Part shown: positions 1 to 13,639 of the stretch, in pieces | Layout: the number at the start of each line of letters is the position of its first letter | How positions within the stretch are numbered: the stretch's first letter is position 1 | DNA from: Isoetes taiwanensis | Taxonomy: Eukaryota; Streptophyta; Lycopodiopsida; Isoetales; Isoetaceae | NCBI GenBank assembly: GCA_021234155.1 | Contig: JAJEKV010000010.1 | Location: 15,258,275 to 15,322,274, forward strand | Reading direction: 5' to 3' | Length of the DNA stretch: 64,000 bases | The notes under the pieces: model-generated | Database searches by the model: none | The model's input: the letters and a program-made list of their open reading frames with translations, nothing else | Told to the model about the DNA's origin: nothing | Translations under genes and position numbers: made by a program

Positions 1-2130
1 TTAAAAAATTGCTTTGGTTCCGGTTGCATTGTTGCTCTGTGGATATCCTGCATTCTGTATGCCTATGGGTCATTATTTAATTTACCACTACATTATTATG
101 ATGGTTTCATAATTGAATCGAACCTTATCACTATTAGAAAGCATAAGAAACACATGGGAAATACTTTCATACGAACTTCACGAGGACAATGTTCTTCTAT
201 GGTTTCCCTCCTCAAGAATTTATTTTGTTTTAATGTAGACCTAGATATCATTTTAAATTCGGAAATTTTCTCAAAGTGTCCGGGCCTCTTGTTTGGAATA
301 AAAGCGGCAATGGATATCTTGATAATCAAAGGTAGATCATATAGCTTCTACTCTTCACGAAGTGCGCCGCATGAGTAAAACACTAAGCGACATCCTACAT
401 TTCATATGAACCCAATGGGCCAGAAATCCATGTCGAGACTTCTGCCATACGATGCATTCTGTCGTCATTTCGGTCAAAATAGACATAATGCAGTAGAATC
501 ACGAGGAATTCTCTAATGTAAATTCCCTAATATTCCCTTAAATTTTGTCAGCGTGAAGCGAAAAGTTCCTTAGATGTTATATAAGGGAATGCATTAGAAA
601 CCTTTTCATAGTGGTTTGTTGCACCTTGGCTCCTAAATGCGACAGCCTAGAGCCTAATAGCTAGGTTTGTTCTTGGGCCTCAGGTGTGAAATGTAGGTTT
701 AATAGATGAGAAATTGGCTAACATCTTAATTATATCCATCCATTTTGGGACATCTAAGAGGTAAAACGGAGACATAACCGTCCTATATAGTTTGTACCCC
801 TCAAAAGAAATAATACGCTTTTTGCATTGTGGATAGACAATCTGGCATTAATTTCTAAATCTTTAAAAAGCAATCCTAAGGCATTATGGAATGTGAAAGT
901 ATACAACGCAAATCTCTGGGTTTTAATTACCTTATACCATCTTAGCTCTTCAAATTAGGTGTGTGATCTATTATTTGAAAAGGGATGCTATATTTGGGAA
1001 AAGGAAGTTGAAGTCCAATTCAAGAAGAGACTAGCACAAAGAGCTTGAAGATTTGTAATTAAAAAATTAATGAGTATATTATGGAATTTTTCTTCCTTAT
1101 CTGCCACCTTTCTTGTCCATGACCTTTTGTTACTCGATTCGATGATCCTTTTGTCCATCATAACTCCTATTCCTCGCACTACTTGGACATTCTCATGCGG
1201 TGTCTACTTTCTCAACATATAAACAACTGAAGCACTCGGAGGCGTTCAATTCCACTAATTGCATATTCCGGGTGCGAAATTAAATCCCTCCAAATTTGAG
1301 ACCAACGGAGTCACCCGATCATGTTCTAGATTTGCTTCCCCCTTCCTTCCAAATCCCGCGATTACTCCCTTCTAGAGGCCTCTTTGTTTCCTCCCACTAT
1401 ATGTGGATACCTATTTAGCATTTCCATTTGGTGTTATTCTCAAAATCATGAATGCCAAACCAGTGTTCTATTGTTGTGCATGTTGATCGATGTTATTGGG
1501 TGGGGCAATCATGTTCCGCAACAATTGGGACTTTGTTAAATGTAATAATGCTTGGCGTTGTTTTTTCAGGACATTGAAGTTGTTAATCATCGTGATAAGT
1601 CCCTCGATTTGTAATATGAATGTTTAGGCACTGCTGGCTAATGGCTTTGGAAGTTTATACCAAGGTAACTCATTTGGATACCCCATAATTGAAGACTACT
1701 TTCAATTCCTACCCCCTTTATGACTATATGTACTTCTCCCTTTTTTGGTTCAATTTGAATAAAATCTTATTGTATTGTGGGAGTACCGGGTACCATTTAA
1801 ACAAAGATCGCCACCGGTCCAGTCCACCGAACAAAAGGAAAAATGGGTCGCTTTAGGTAAATGTCATATGCAGCTACTTTATTTAAAGGCAAATGGCGCT
1901 ACAAATACATATTGGAAATGGAGCAACAGCGACACTAAGCGGATATGAGTAATAATGGTATACATGCACACAGGAACAACTACACCAAACATTACATTGT
2001 TCCTAATGGATGAGGATTGATCTCGTTGATGAACTACAACATTTGATAAATTATCTCAACTACATGTATGTATGGATTATCTCTCAATTATCTGATAAAA
2101 GGGGAAAAAAAAAGAAATAAAAGAAAGAAT
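1..2130. other. intergenic, no gene seen
   Basis: AT-rich sequence with only short open frames (77 codons or fewer) on both strands that lack recognisable domains, splice context or codon bias. I see no transposon termini, tRNA-like boxes or long repeats here. Confidence 0.6.
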
Positions 2131-2287
2131 AAGGTTTTTTTTACCCGGTAAAGGCGAGACAACGGTTTAAATTTCTGGCGAGGCTTTCGCGTGGCGAAAA
2201 TTAAGGTTTAGTTCTGGCGGAAAACCAAAAAAGAAAGAGGAATACCAGCCCATCGCGAAGCCAGGTTCGGCTTACAGCGGGGAGGGT

Positions 2288-2500
2288 ATGGCCAGAGGTT
2301 CGGCTGCCGAGTCGAAAAGAAAGAAAAAAGTTACTTTCTTTTTGCAGAAGTTGTCAGCGGATTTTAAAGAAATCTTCGATTTGTTCAATTATGTATCGCC
2401 TGGATTTGTCGAGCCACAAGATCATTCTACGGATAATGACTTATTGTTAAATTACATCATCACTAAGCCAGACGGTCTTGCGGTCAGTTTAAATTCATAA
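2288..2500 (+). CDS. small hypothetical ORF in a GC-richer patch
   Basis: I do not recognise this 70-codon frame. It starts with a basic stretch (residues about 9-14 are mostly Lys/Arg) and continues with a mixed acidic and hydrophobic segment. It sits in a locally GC-richer stretch (about 2140-3180) that differs in texture from the AT-rich flanks and also holds a GCTATGGCG motif (2575-2584) seen elsewhere in the window. It could be a first exon or a piece of a mobile element. A second short frame at 2947-3174 is rich in aromatic residues and is probably not coding. No homolog comes to mind, so a protein product is uncertain. Confidence 0.2.
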   Translation: MARGSAAESKRKKKVTFFLQKLSADFKEIFDLFNYVSPGFVEPQDHSTDNDLLLNYIITKPDGLAVSLNS

Positions 2501-3180
2501 ATCTGCGCACTCCGTTTGTTTACGGTACGCGGCTTGGGTTTCAGCGGAAACCGGATCATGGCATCGCTGCCGTACGCTATGGCGATTTCACGGTTGGTTT
2601 GCGGGCTTAATTCCACGAAAATTACATTTTATTAGATTTGATAAACAAGGAGATATTCCCTCTCCCCGATTTCGACGAGCGATGAAACCATCCCCGGACA
2701 ATGAATATTCGCTTAAACTCCGTGATTTCGGTGATACGATTCAAAACCTGTTACATCTTCACTGGACACCTTACCACCAATGGATGGTCGAGGTTCACCT
2801 GCCCCTTCATCAGCGATGTAAAGAGATGTCGTTTGCATTCCCGCTTTGGTGGTGGTGCTTTTATATTACCCCATGACGTGTAAGGTTACGGGTTCGTTTT
2901 AATGGCACTTGGCGGAGTTAGGGTTTAAGACGATCCATGGGGTGTAATGTATCCCGAGTCGTCGCTTTCACCCAAATTTGCGTTAGGCATTGATGTGTCA
3001 TGGTATTTCGACTGCCATTTGTTTTGGAGGCTGTTTGACGGATGTTTTCATGTGTTCGTATATTTTTGCATTTGGTTTGGGACTCCGAGATTTATACTCG
3101 TTAAATGGGGCCTTATTTTTGTGCAGGCATTCTTTGAGATTGTGGAGGATCTGTCATGGGTTCATCTTTGGTGAGTTATA

Positions 3181-6100
3181 AATAGAATCATATACTCATT
3201 AAATCACTAACTTCATAACCATAAACCATATTCACCAGTATATAATGTAGCCATTATATTTAAAATTAGACTTTAACAATTAGAAATACTCTAGGACAAA
3301 GTCATGCAAAGAAATTCAAAACAATTAAAGAGAAATTGAAATTTGGTTTTCCATTGATTAAGATAGATTGACGACTCAGGGCAAGATTTGCTTTCGAAAA
3401 GAGGCAATACGTAGATGTTGTTTGGCTTTCACCATGGAGCCGTAGTTTATAAAGGTGATACCCTCCTGCTTTGGGTGAGTTAGAACGAATGTTCATGTAT
3501 TCTTTTTAAAGGGTAATGAAAACCGCCGTGGTTTCAACTACCCACACACAGCCACGACATTTAGCACACAATAATATGCCCGGAAAAATAAAACCACCAA
3601 TATCTTAAAGATGCCTGTGCCTGCAAGTAAGTAAGATTATTTGGCCTAGCTAGTACTTCCTCAAAGAACTTCCTTTTCCATTGGAGGCAAACTTAAGAAT
3701 GCTCCTTCTTATCACTTTCGATAAATGCATATTGATCTAAATGGAAATAAGTAAGTAGAAAGAACTCGATTACACATAGATAGAAAAATAATTAGCCTAA
3801 ACACGGTAACATTTAATTGGCCAAGAGATAAACTATAAACTTTTAAAGCTTAAGCCCTTCAACCAAATGGAAGCTTCATTTTTATCAATTATTGAATGAA
3901 TTATGACCAGCGTGGATTTATGAATAAGCATATGACAAACAACTTGACATTCAATGTTTGCTTGGTATAGTCCATCTAACATTTTAGGTTCTTATATTCA
4001 ATCCAAACTACAATATTACAAATCATGGAAAGGGCATTCAATATATATATTTATAGGAAGTCGATCATACATTGGAGAACATAAAAAGGTCGTGAACTAA
4101 GAATCATCACATAGGAAAACATTCAAAGAAAACAAAATGTCAAGCATTTCCTCTCTAAACATAAAAGCCCCCTCGAACACTAATTAACTGAGGGCTTCAG
4201 CCTATGTAAAGTCAAGACCTTCCGGGAACTCCTATATTCATTGAAGTTCATCTCCATGCAATTTAAATTCTAAGATATCACCAAAGTAAGTAAGCCAAAC
4301 AATTTTTGAAAGCATTCCAACCATAGTTTAGACAATGCTTATGCTTTTTTGCTTGCCCCAACCCCGCTTTTCGATCACCGGGTCCGATAATTTACCCACA
4401 ATTGGATCCTTTGGGAGGATTTTCACACCTATATCTTCTTGTTGTAGTATCTAAGCAAAAAGAAAGGAGTAGTAATTCAAAACATTTATAATACTTGAAA
4501 GCAAAAGATAATACGATAGCATCGGGGCCTGTTGAAGTTAGCTTTCGGGAGAGAGGAACGACGAATGCTTTCTTTGGATACCGGGTTCTTTGTCAAATAA
4601 ATCATGCGTCCACCAGAACAAAAACCTCATTCTCGGCATCCACATCCACATACGCGGGGAAAATCCTTGTTAATATCACGCCCAGACTTTTTATTTGTAT
4701 TAGCGTGTCCATTTGTCGCTAGGGAGCCAAGTTCCCAATTACCAAGAGGTTTTACAGCGATAAGTCCCATCAAGAGCTCTTTGCTGTCAAGTTTGTGCCG
4801 CTATTTGATGTGAAACACGTACATAAAGGCTACGGTTATGTTGTTTTCACGCCAAAAAGCTCCCCATCAGCAGTGAAGAAGATTCTTTTGCCCGCGACAA
4901 GTGAAGGCGAATAATTTTTCGACTCGAACCAACAAGAAGGTGATTTCTTTATGCGGTGTTACCGCAGCTTCCTCCAGCTCCTCAAAGATGCTAAAGCGTC
5001 GATGATCACAAGGAGACAGAATAACATAAAGAAATATAACCCTTTCTTACCAAGAACTTCGCTAAATTTGGCGTCGATTTAATTGAATATGCATCAACAA
5101 ACTTTTTGTCTTTCACCGAATTATTCGGATTGATTACGGGAGAGCAATTCAGTTAAGAGAAAGCAGAGTAAACAAAGGAACAGAGGAATGAGCGGTAGAG
5201 ATTTAATATCCTATTATAATTATTATATATCTAATCATGCCCCTGTCATTTTTAATGACCTCCAGCGATGCCTTCTTCATAAATATTCCATTTAACATTT
5301 GCCTATGAATATTATATATATTGTATATATTGCATACATATATATAAATCAATCTAAGATTATATAGATGGCATGCATGTAATTGAACCGAAATTCATTT
5401 AGAATTCTAACAATTCTTGGGTTTACATCCAAGGGCCATGGCTTTCTAAGACTCATACAATATATGAATTCGGAGGAAAGGAGAACAAACTACTTATTTC
5501 TTAGAAAATGAACCACATAAACAAATAAGAATTGATAGACAAAATATCCCTAGCAACAGTCTTCGAACATACCATTGTCGATGAGAAAGCGGCGATTTAA
5601 AACAACATATGTGTTTATTTTGACTGAATTCGTACACCAACTATCTCCATAGAAGAAGCCAACTTGGGATATGGATTCAAACGTCTATTCTCTAAAATGA
5701 AGGCAATACACAAAAGAGACCGTAATTTTTAATCTATGCAAGATGAATTCAGAATTTGAAGGTATTAGTTATCCCATGTGACTGATGATATGTTTGTTGC
5801 AAAGGTGTACCAATGTGGTGAATCATATGGTGACATGTCGCACATGTGGTGAATCATCTCTCGTGACATGTGGTGCATGTAGTGAATTATGTGGTGAATG
5901 ATATCACCATTTAAACCCTAAAAATTTGGCATTTCTTCGCGACTTTTGCAAATCTCCCAAGCTCGTGATCACCGGCCCGTCCGATTCAGCCTCCTTCCTT
6001 CATAAAAGTACCCAATGGATCCTATGCCATAAAGTTGCCATGTGGGACAACCTTTCGCGATCCGAATTCACCGCTATGGTGGTTCTTGTGGAACTATCAC

Positions 6101-7250
6101 TTCAAGCCCAACAAAGAGCTCTCTAGATACAGAGATTTATGTACTACAATCATAGGCCATTGTAGATCTATATGGGTCACTTTATTATTCTGGCGGATGA
6201 TGATTATTTCGCTTCACTCTACCCCTCAAAGAATCGCCTCAAGCAATGGCTATATCTTTGGGATCACAGCCCTTCAATACCTACTTCAATTCCATCTTTT
6301 CCATGATCCGCAAAGCATATACTATGGCATTTTTGAAGATAGTGATGCTATGCTATGTATTTCCTATAGTGATCTCTCACTATAATTTTCTCATCATGAC
6401 ACAGATCTTTCTCAACCATTGTGATGCTTTGTACTTGAATCTTTTATAATTAATGATAAAACCAACTCTTACTCACGAAAAATTTTTTCTTTAATAGAAG
6501 CTAAAAGATGTTGTGGATGTTCCACATATTTATACACGGTATGTATAAATATACGGATTACGTCCGCGGCCGAGGATATGCCATCATGGGGTATGTAACC
6601 CACGGAATTAACCATAAACCATTAATTTAGCTATGCTAAATTAATAAGGGTTTAATTAAAGGTTAATTACCCAAGTAAGTTAATTAAGCTAATTAATTCA
6701 TTAGTTAGGAGACACCCTAGCCAAACTCGATTGTTTCTAATGAGGGTGCTAATTTGAAGCAAAGAAATTAGATCCCTATCCCAATTTTCCCCAAATCGAA
6801 CCAAGGAACAGGAGCAATTGAGCCAAGTCTATTCAAACATGGAGATTAGTGCCACCAAAAATCCTTTTTAAATTTAGAGTAAGATCAGTTAGTTATAGAT
6901 CTAAAATGTTGTAAAATCAAGAAATTTTGTCAAATATATCACCTCCTTATTGTGCACATTGGGCATTATTCATCACAACAAAGCTAAAGGCGTGTAATAT
7001 CTAAGTTTCTAACTAGTTTCATAGACTTGTTGGTATGGGAAACTCGAACATTTCTTAGAGAATGGGACGGATAAATACATAAGAATTGGGAACATGTCTA
7101 TTTGTTTACATCATAGTAATTTGCTGCGGAGAAGTGCAACAATAAAGCTTTCCTATTAAATCATCCGAGATTTGCGCAGCATTTATTATTCACAAGTTAG
7201 ATGAATGGGTTGAAATGTTGGGTGGACCCAAAGTTAGTAACATTGGTACG
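3181..7250. other. intergenic, no convincing gene
   Basis: AT-rich DNA with no recognisable domain. Visible local structure: an alternating AT tract near 5300-5350, a degenerate short repeat of GTGGTGAAT- and ACATGTGG-type words at about 5806-5905, and a TTAATTAA-rich stretch at 6620-6720. The frames at 4495-4813 and 5926-6449 look accidental. Confidence 0.5.
5806..5905. repeat. degenerate short tandem repeat (GTGGTGAAT / ACATGTGG words)
   Basis: The phrase GTGGTGAATCAT or a close variant occurs four times in about 100 bases, interleaved with GTGACATGT. The copies are imperfect and no gene overlaps them. Confidence 0.5.
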
Positions 7251-7261
7251 TCTGTAGGTGA

Positions 7262-7478
7262 GATTTGACAAATGACATTGTGACATTTGATTTGTTTTGC
7301 ACAACAACATGTATCGAAAAAAGGCACAGAATTCTTATACTTTCACGATGACATTCTTTTGTAGACCAACCTTATGTGAAGAAGAAAGCATTCTTGATCA
7401 TATGCACGCCTTGAAACGAGATATTATTCTCAAGATTCCATAGCTGAAGACCACCAAGTAATTCACACACAAACGGAC
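7262..7478 (+). pseudogene. Helitron helicase C-terminal fragment
   Basis: This stretch is a clear paralog of the RepHel helicase further right on the other strand (about 16140-16385). Both carry the phrases GTGACATTTGATTTGTTTT, GTAGACCAAC and ATTCTTGATCAT, then a GAGATATTATTCT stretch and GTAATTCACACA, in the same order. In protein terms the shared pieces read CRPTLCE, then SILDH, then DIIL.IP. Relative to the longer copy, roughly 50-60 bases between CRPTLCE and SILDH are missing, and the frame is broken. It is therefore a dead fragment of the same Helitron family, inserted in the opposite orientation. No Rep or Walker motif is present. Confidence 0.8.
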
Positions 7479-8334
7479 TTATGGAAATAACTTCATTCAC
7501 GCCTATGATCACCCGACTTTTGCCTTGCAACTCTATCACGAACTTTTATGCCCTGCCAAATATATAAGGTAGAAAACATTCATAAACAAAAACTAAGATC
7601 CCACATCATCAAATCATTCCATACAAAAAGGCAACTATGTGAGCTTGAGCATTTCTGTGATATAGCTCCACTTAGAAGAAACCCCATCTTAATATGATGG
7701 AGACTACCGCACAACCCATCGCATTGGTGACAGAATTGAAGAATGAAATCTTATCCTTAAGATCGAAGTGGCAGGAATTAAGGGGACGCTTTGATGAGCT
7801 AATGACCCTAAACAAAATCAGACTCAAGGAATTATTTCCAATGCTGGTAAACCGCCACCGATTTTAGGGCACAAATCAATCGATCTTAAACACAAACTAG
7901 TTTCTCTAGTAGCGTAAACAACTAAAGAGCAGATGAAGATACATCAAGCGGAGGTCTCGGTCGAACCAAATGGATCGTGAAATCTGCAAAAAACCTAAAG
8001 ATATCCGGGTATTCCGGAATCCAAGGGGGAAGAAATCGTGGACATGGTAAGACGGTTTTTTTTCGATATGATGCACTTACCTAATCCTCTGTTTTGTATC
8101 CTCGCGAAGACTGGGAAAACCGGGATCATTTGCCCCTTAATCTTGGTGAAATTTGAATAAAAAGAAGCAAGAGATCGAGTACTCCATCATTTAATGCTCT
8201 AAAAGGTGAAAAAATATGGTTGGACAAAGACTTAACCAGCTCAGTTGGAAATTCGCAAACAGGAATGGGCAAAAGTTAAAGAAGCTGGGGATAGGGGTTA
8301 GTGGCATACGGATCAAAATGGCAAGGGAATTATC

Positions 8335-11300
8335 CTGGCGAGGAAGTTCAAATAGGAAGTGGGGCTTTGGGAGTTTGCCTATGGAATTCACATGGGCTAA
8401 CCAGGGGCTAAGATAAATGCAACATTGGATATGTGGAAAGAAGATCTATTATGTTTCACCGAAACTTGGCTCAGGTTTAGTTTACCACCGACATACCAGG
8501 ATACACTTTGCTGAGTCAAATATGGAATGAGAAAACAATAGAAGCGGGCCGTGGCTTTGGAGGGAATAGCAATATATAAGAAAGAAGATGCAACTTTTGA
8601 GTTTCAGATTATAAAACAAGATCAATATAAACAGTATATATGGATCCGAATACATGGGAGTGGGCAGCCAATTTTTTTGGCTGTATGCTATTTTGCGACT
8701 GAGAATTCTCAAGTTTATAAGATGCTGGATATAGACAAAGAGAATCCGATGGTAACATATACTCGGATATCTTGGAGTATTCAGCTCTTGGGGAAATTTT
8801 TGTCATGGGGATTTAATGGTCGCAGCAGTGCCAAAGAAGCCAAAACATACGAGGATCTTTACAAATTTGCATTTAGGCGAAGTTAAAGGATCCCATTTAT
8901 GACGAGAAATTGAGAAGACACAACCTCAAATGAGATGGGTTTAAGGCTGATTGAGCTTAGTACCGCATGTGGATTTGCAAATCATCAACGGTATTGCATC
9001 TTTCCCCACTGAAAGCGACATAAAAAAAATCATGTGGGCGGAGCACAATAGATATTCTTTTGGCGAAGGATAAAGAACACATTGCAGATTTTTATATTGG
9101 GGAATTTCTCCCGAATCGGATCATGCTCCTTTACATCTTGAGCTAAAGACAAAGAGCTCAAAGGGACACATCGTCTCCCATCTTCCACCCTAAACTGAAA
9201 GTAAGATATCGCCTTCATGACAATTATAAGGAAATGGTAGAAGACATGGTGGCGGGCCGCCACATGGTCGTGCTCTTTGGATACATATGCTTATCTCTTT
9301 CAAGAGATATTGCTCCTGGCGGGGGAAGGCGATTTTGGGCTTTCTAAGAAACATACTCGGGAAGCCATGTAACTCATGGTGGGATCTGAATGCACAAATG
9401 CAGGGGAAGAATTTGACACAATCAGCGTCACACGCAAAACCAAAAAGTGGTACAAGGATTTCATAAGGAAAGAAGAGAAGTTATTATGCCTTATAAACAG
9501 CGTGGAAATGCGATCAGCTCACTAAACACCCCAAAAAGCGGAATACTCTTCAGCTCTCCCCCAAAAAGGTCACTTTGGAAAATATAGATCACGATTAATT
9601 TAGTGAAAATCTATATGAAAAAGGATGGGCCTGCTGCATGCCTAAAATTAGCTCCAATGGTGGACCTTTCAACACCCTTTTTGAAAGCCAAAAACATCCT
9701 AGCCAAGACATCTAACAATAAAGCAATGGATGCAGGCGGTTTATGTGTTGAGCTCTTAAATGGGGGAAGACTTTGGCACTTTTAACAGGTCACGCTTCAA
9801 ATAAAAGTCTCACTCAAGGGCTTCCACCAATTGGAGGATCAATAGAGTCCAAAATTCATAAGGGAGGAGACAAAAAGGACATAGGGAATTCTGTAACTAT
9901 TTTGATAGGCGCGTGTTCTCCAAAATTCAGGGAGGTCTTTGGAAAATAAGATCAAGACATGGGAGAGCTAGCACAGGTTAGGGTCTCAAAATTTGGTTTC
10001 GTGGTAAATCCAAGATGCTTAGCTAGATCGGCTTACGCTCAGGACTCTAATAGAAAAAGCTAAGACGTAAACTCCTCCTTTGCACATGGCATTCATAGAC
10101 TTCTCGAGGCCTTTGACACTATCCCACTAAAAGAACTCAAAGTGAAAGGCTTGTCCAAATTGGAGTCCCTCTCGAGTTAAGAGCGGCGAGCAGATCTCAA
10201 TTATATGAAGAGGTTTTGATCAAAGTTTCTTGGGATTTGGACACTAAGATCCAAGAGGAAGCACAATAGGGTCCGCTAGGATGTCCTTTATCCCCGACTT
10301 TTGTTCGGGATTTTCATTGACGAGTTTGATGATTGGTTGAGAGCAAATGTCACTCATGGGGGCAAAATGGGTTCATACCTCATACAACCTCCTTCGTTGA
10401 GATGATGTGGTCTTACTTGCAAGTAGAAAGACCACACTTCAAAAACATTTAGACAATCTGAGAGCTTTTGTGAAGAAAAAAACTGATCAGAACCTTGCCA
10501 AATCCAAAATCATGGTGTTTGGGACGAGAGACCGCCTGATTTCACCTACAAAGGCCAGATTTTGAGGCAGGTGGACTCTTACAAATACCTTTGTATCGAT
10601 CTTGCTTCAAACTATAGCTGGAAGAACTATCTTCAAAGAAGAGTCCTGGGTGGAGGCGGCCTTGTTCAAACATGCTAGCAAAATGCAAGAAGGCCTCCCT
10701 CCCACTGATTGGCATTTGAAGTGTATTTTGTTTAAATCCCTGGTCCAAACCGTAGTATTTTATGGTGTTCCCATTTGGGGTCCGGATCCTCTCGGCTTCT
10801 GGATGTGGGCGCAGTTGAAAGCATCCTAAACTTGTTCCTAAAGATCCGAACTTGGGATCAAGTCTCAAATTTCTATCGTTGATGCTTTCATGAAATCGGG
10901 TTGTTCCCACTTGAAGTGGAAGGTTTATATCGGCGGGTCAATTTCTATAATAGAGTAATGGAGCAGGGATCTAATCTACTGTCTCACGAAGCCATGGTCA
11001 ATTTCAATTGGCCCACGGAATCAGCGGCATGGGCCAAATGATGGGGGCTCGATATATCCACGCCCCAAAAAATAAGAGAACTTCGTAAATATTTTAGAAA
11101 AATTGGCCGATTGCAAAAAGCTATGGCGGTCCCCCGGAAAAGCGGATGCAAATATACAAAGCAAAGGTTAACCACACGGAAACTTATACATGCCAATCTT
11201 ACTTGGGAGCAAATCTATCCCCGGCTCAAAGAAGATTGATCGCCGGTATAGAACCGGGTCTCATAAATTTGGGCAATAGAAGCAGGTCGTTGGACCAAGA

Positions 11301-11450
11301 TTCCAATTGAAGAACGAAAATGCAATCCGTGATACGTCGGGATATGTGGAGGATGAGGAACATGTTTTCTTAACATGCCCCACATGTCTGAAGACATCGG
11401 GGAACAAATTTGAAATAAGTGCATGGGATTTCTATTCACTACTTATTGTA
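8335..11450 (+). pseudogene. LINE ORF2-like polyprotein, frameshifted
   Basis: What it did: endonuclease plus reverse transcriptase for target-primed retrotransposition. Seen in pieces over three frames: near 8345-8400 a WN.HGL-like start of the endonuclease; near 8450 FTETWL; 8551-8680 GGIAIYKK-type and QYIWIRI segments; 8680-8700 VCYFA; near 8805 a GDFNGR-like motif, frameshifted. Around 9690-9780 there is a conserved NNKA.D..GLC.ELL region that precedes reverse transcriptase. Near 10085-10125 lies AFIDFSRPFDT, the first reverse transcriptase catalytic block. Near 10270-10305 is GPLGCPLSPTF, and further on is the thumb region. Near 11317-11385 is a C-x2-C...H-x4-C knuckle. The YADD-type motif is not clearly readable. 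Stops and indels are frequent, so no functional protein is expected. Confidence 0.85.
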
Positions 11451-11547
11451 GCACCAAAAAAAAATTGGGATTGTATATAAGGGCGGTTGACTCACCTGGG
11501 TGCCTTGTTACAAAATTATGTAACCGGTTTTGTTCATGTGCTCCATA

Positions 11548-11578
11548 GGCCTCTCAAGGCTCCAAGTGGGCATTAGAC
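11548..11578 (+). other. LINE 3'-terminal stem-loop
   Basis: A five-pair stem (GGCCT 11548-11552 with AGGCT 11557-11561, CTCA loop) lies just before CCAAGTGGGCATTAGACA and the TAA tail. Its position and form match the hairpin at two other LINE 3' ends in the window (27185-27219 and 53742-53779, both on the minus strand). Confidence 0.65.
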
Positions 11579-11735
<157 letters not shown>

Positions 11736-11759
11736 TGTTTAAATGATTTGTTAAACAAC

Positions 11760-13390
11760 TAAATATCATTCAAACCCCCCTTTGTGCTGGCATCCTAATA
11801 CTTGTGTATGCATATAGAATACCCAATAGACCCATTGCTCACTATGATACAATAACGGATATCCATTAAAAATAAAAATATATGCCAAATAGTTAATGAA
11901 ATGTAAAGAATATGTAGAGATTTGAAGCTGTGGAAATCACATAGAAGCACGAGATCGCTATATTTTTCTATCCTATATTAGATCAAATCCCTGGCGAGAA
12001 CTTGTATCCATACAATATCTTTATTGCACCATATACTCGCAGTGTGAGTTCAATCTAAGGGAATACACCATCATAACTAGCATCTTTTTTAGAGTTTCCC
12101 ACGGTTTAGAGTTTCCCATGTTTTTTCCCGAATATGCTTGAAATTGTATGCAACATATTTAGCAAATTTCTCTTACCACCACAAAACCACAGTATTGCAA
12201 TGGCCACTTAAAATGCAAAATAAAAACAAACTCTTCACAAGTAATTAGGATGGAATTTGTATTTAAAGAAATTAGCCTTCAAGATATACAAAAAAAAAGG
12301 TAAGGCGTGCATGAAACATTGAGAACGTCGCATGTGTGAGAGCTTCAAATCTACTAACCCGGCATTCCCTTAGAAGTTACGTATTTGCTTCTAAATTCTC
12401 CATCTAATTGAATAGCCTTAGACAATGCTATCTTTGCTCTATCTTACGAAGTTAGACATTGCTCTAATAACACTTCTTTTATTACCAGCAATTTCTCCCC
12501 TTTCACTTTTTGTTACTACAATCAAATGCTTCAATCTTGAATCACCTTGTCATCATACTCTACATTTATTGCACCATGATCTTTCTCACTATTGTTTCGA
12601 GAACTTATTCATTCACGAATGTCAATCGGTCGGTTTCATTTCAAATTCCCTTGTTCTTTTAAATAACAATGACATTGTAACTACTTTCTATTTTGTAACT
12701 TATTTAAGTGTTCCATGTCGTCATCTTTTCATTTCGCAAAGCCTCGCAGTCTTACGTGCCACCGTAGAGACTTCGAAAATTGTTTTACGAGCTTGAGCAT
12801 TTCCGTCTTCAATATGGTCCATGTATCGAGGTTCATATTCAGCGTGTAAACTCAAAGCATCGCTATAATAGGCCTTGACTTTCCCTTATGTCATTAGTAA
12901 TCCCGCCTTCATATGAACCTTCTCTGTCCTCTCTTCACTATTCAAGCATACCGGTAATCTACATACGTGTCGTCTAAAACTAACCTATAACTTACCAATC
13001 TTTTTTCTCCAAACACGTTATCATACATCACGCCGTTGACAAATACCACCACTAAATTTACCGGTTGTCATGCCATCAATAGATTTATCACTTGTTAAAC
13101 ATCATTTTGAGTAACAAATATTAGCAATAAGTTTCACGCCGTAAGTTTAATCATGGATACTGTTGGAATATTATCATCCAAATCACTTCATATAAGTACC
13201 TCTCGCTATTACTAATTAACCAAAATCTACTATATGTACCATGGAAGCGACTTCATAAAGAAAAACACATAGAGTTTGAGAACAAAATCCCAAACACAAA
13301 GACAACTTCACAACAAAAAGTCAAAGTTTCTAATAGATGACATAATATCAATTTCAAATTAACTACTTACTTAGATCGACTACCGGAGAG
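11760..13390. other. no gene seen; probable 3' region of the Helitron
   Basis: There is no recognisable protein on either strand. The 123-codon + strand frame at 12425-12796 is a Leu/His-rich low-complexity translation. The strand orientation of the neighbouring Helitron genes suggests that this is non-coding 3' sequence of the element, but I could not find a clear CTRRT end with a hairpin. Confidence 0.4.
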
Positions 13391-13639
13391 CTACTGACTC
13401 CTTTATGCAAGCGATAACTATCACGTTGTCAATCGGAGATTCCAAGTCGAATCGATTAAACTCTCCTCCCAATCTCATTTTAGACCTCTTTATTCTGTCT
13501 ATGACAACCTCAGTTGACTTCCCAATCTATAGTGTGACTTCACTTAACCACAACTGTGACTCTTGAATCCATTGTATTCTCAATGCGAACTACGCTTAGT
13601 CGGAATATTTTGCTAATCAAAGGTGCTCCATAAAGAGAG

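Larger units (their letters stand above)
8335..11578 (+). mobile_element. decayed LINE (non-LTR retrotransposon), + strand
   Basis: The segment carries, in the proper order, an AP-endonuclease-like domain, a reverse transcriptase domain and a C-terminal CCHC-type knuckle, and ends in a TAA-repeat tail. No LTRs or integrase are visible, which fits a LINE of the plant L1/RTE-like classes. The body is riddled with frameshifts and stops. Sequence back to about 7700 may include remains of the first ORF, but I cannot show that. The 3' end shares a short stem-loop module with two other LINE ends in the window. Confidence 0.85.

Noticed and set aside
10542-10910. 122-codon minus-strand frame
   Set aside because: Antisense shadow of the + strand LINE reverse transcriptase region.
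12425-12796. A 123-codon Leu/His/Ser-rich frame as a membrane protein gene
   Set aside because: Low-complexity composition, no start context or homology, and it lies antisense to the probable 3' part of the Helitron.
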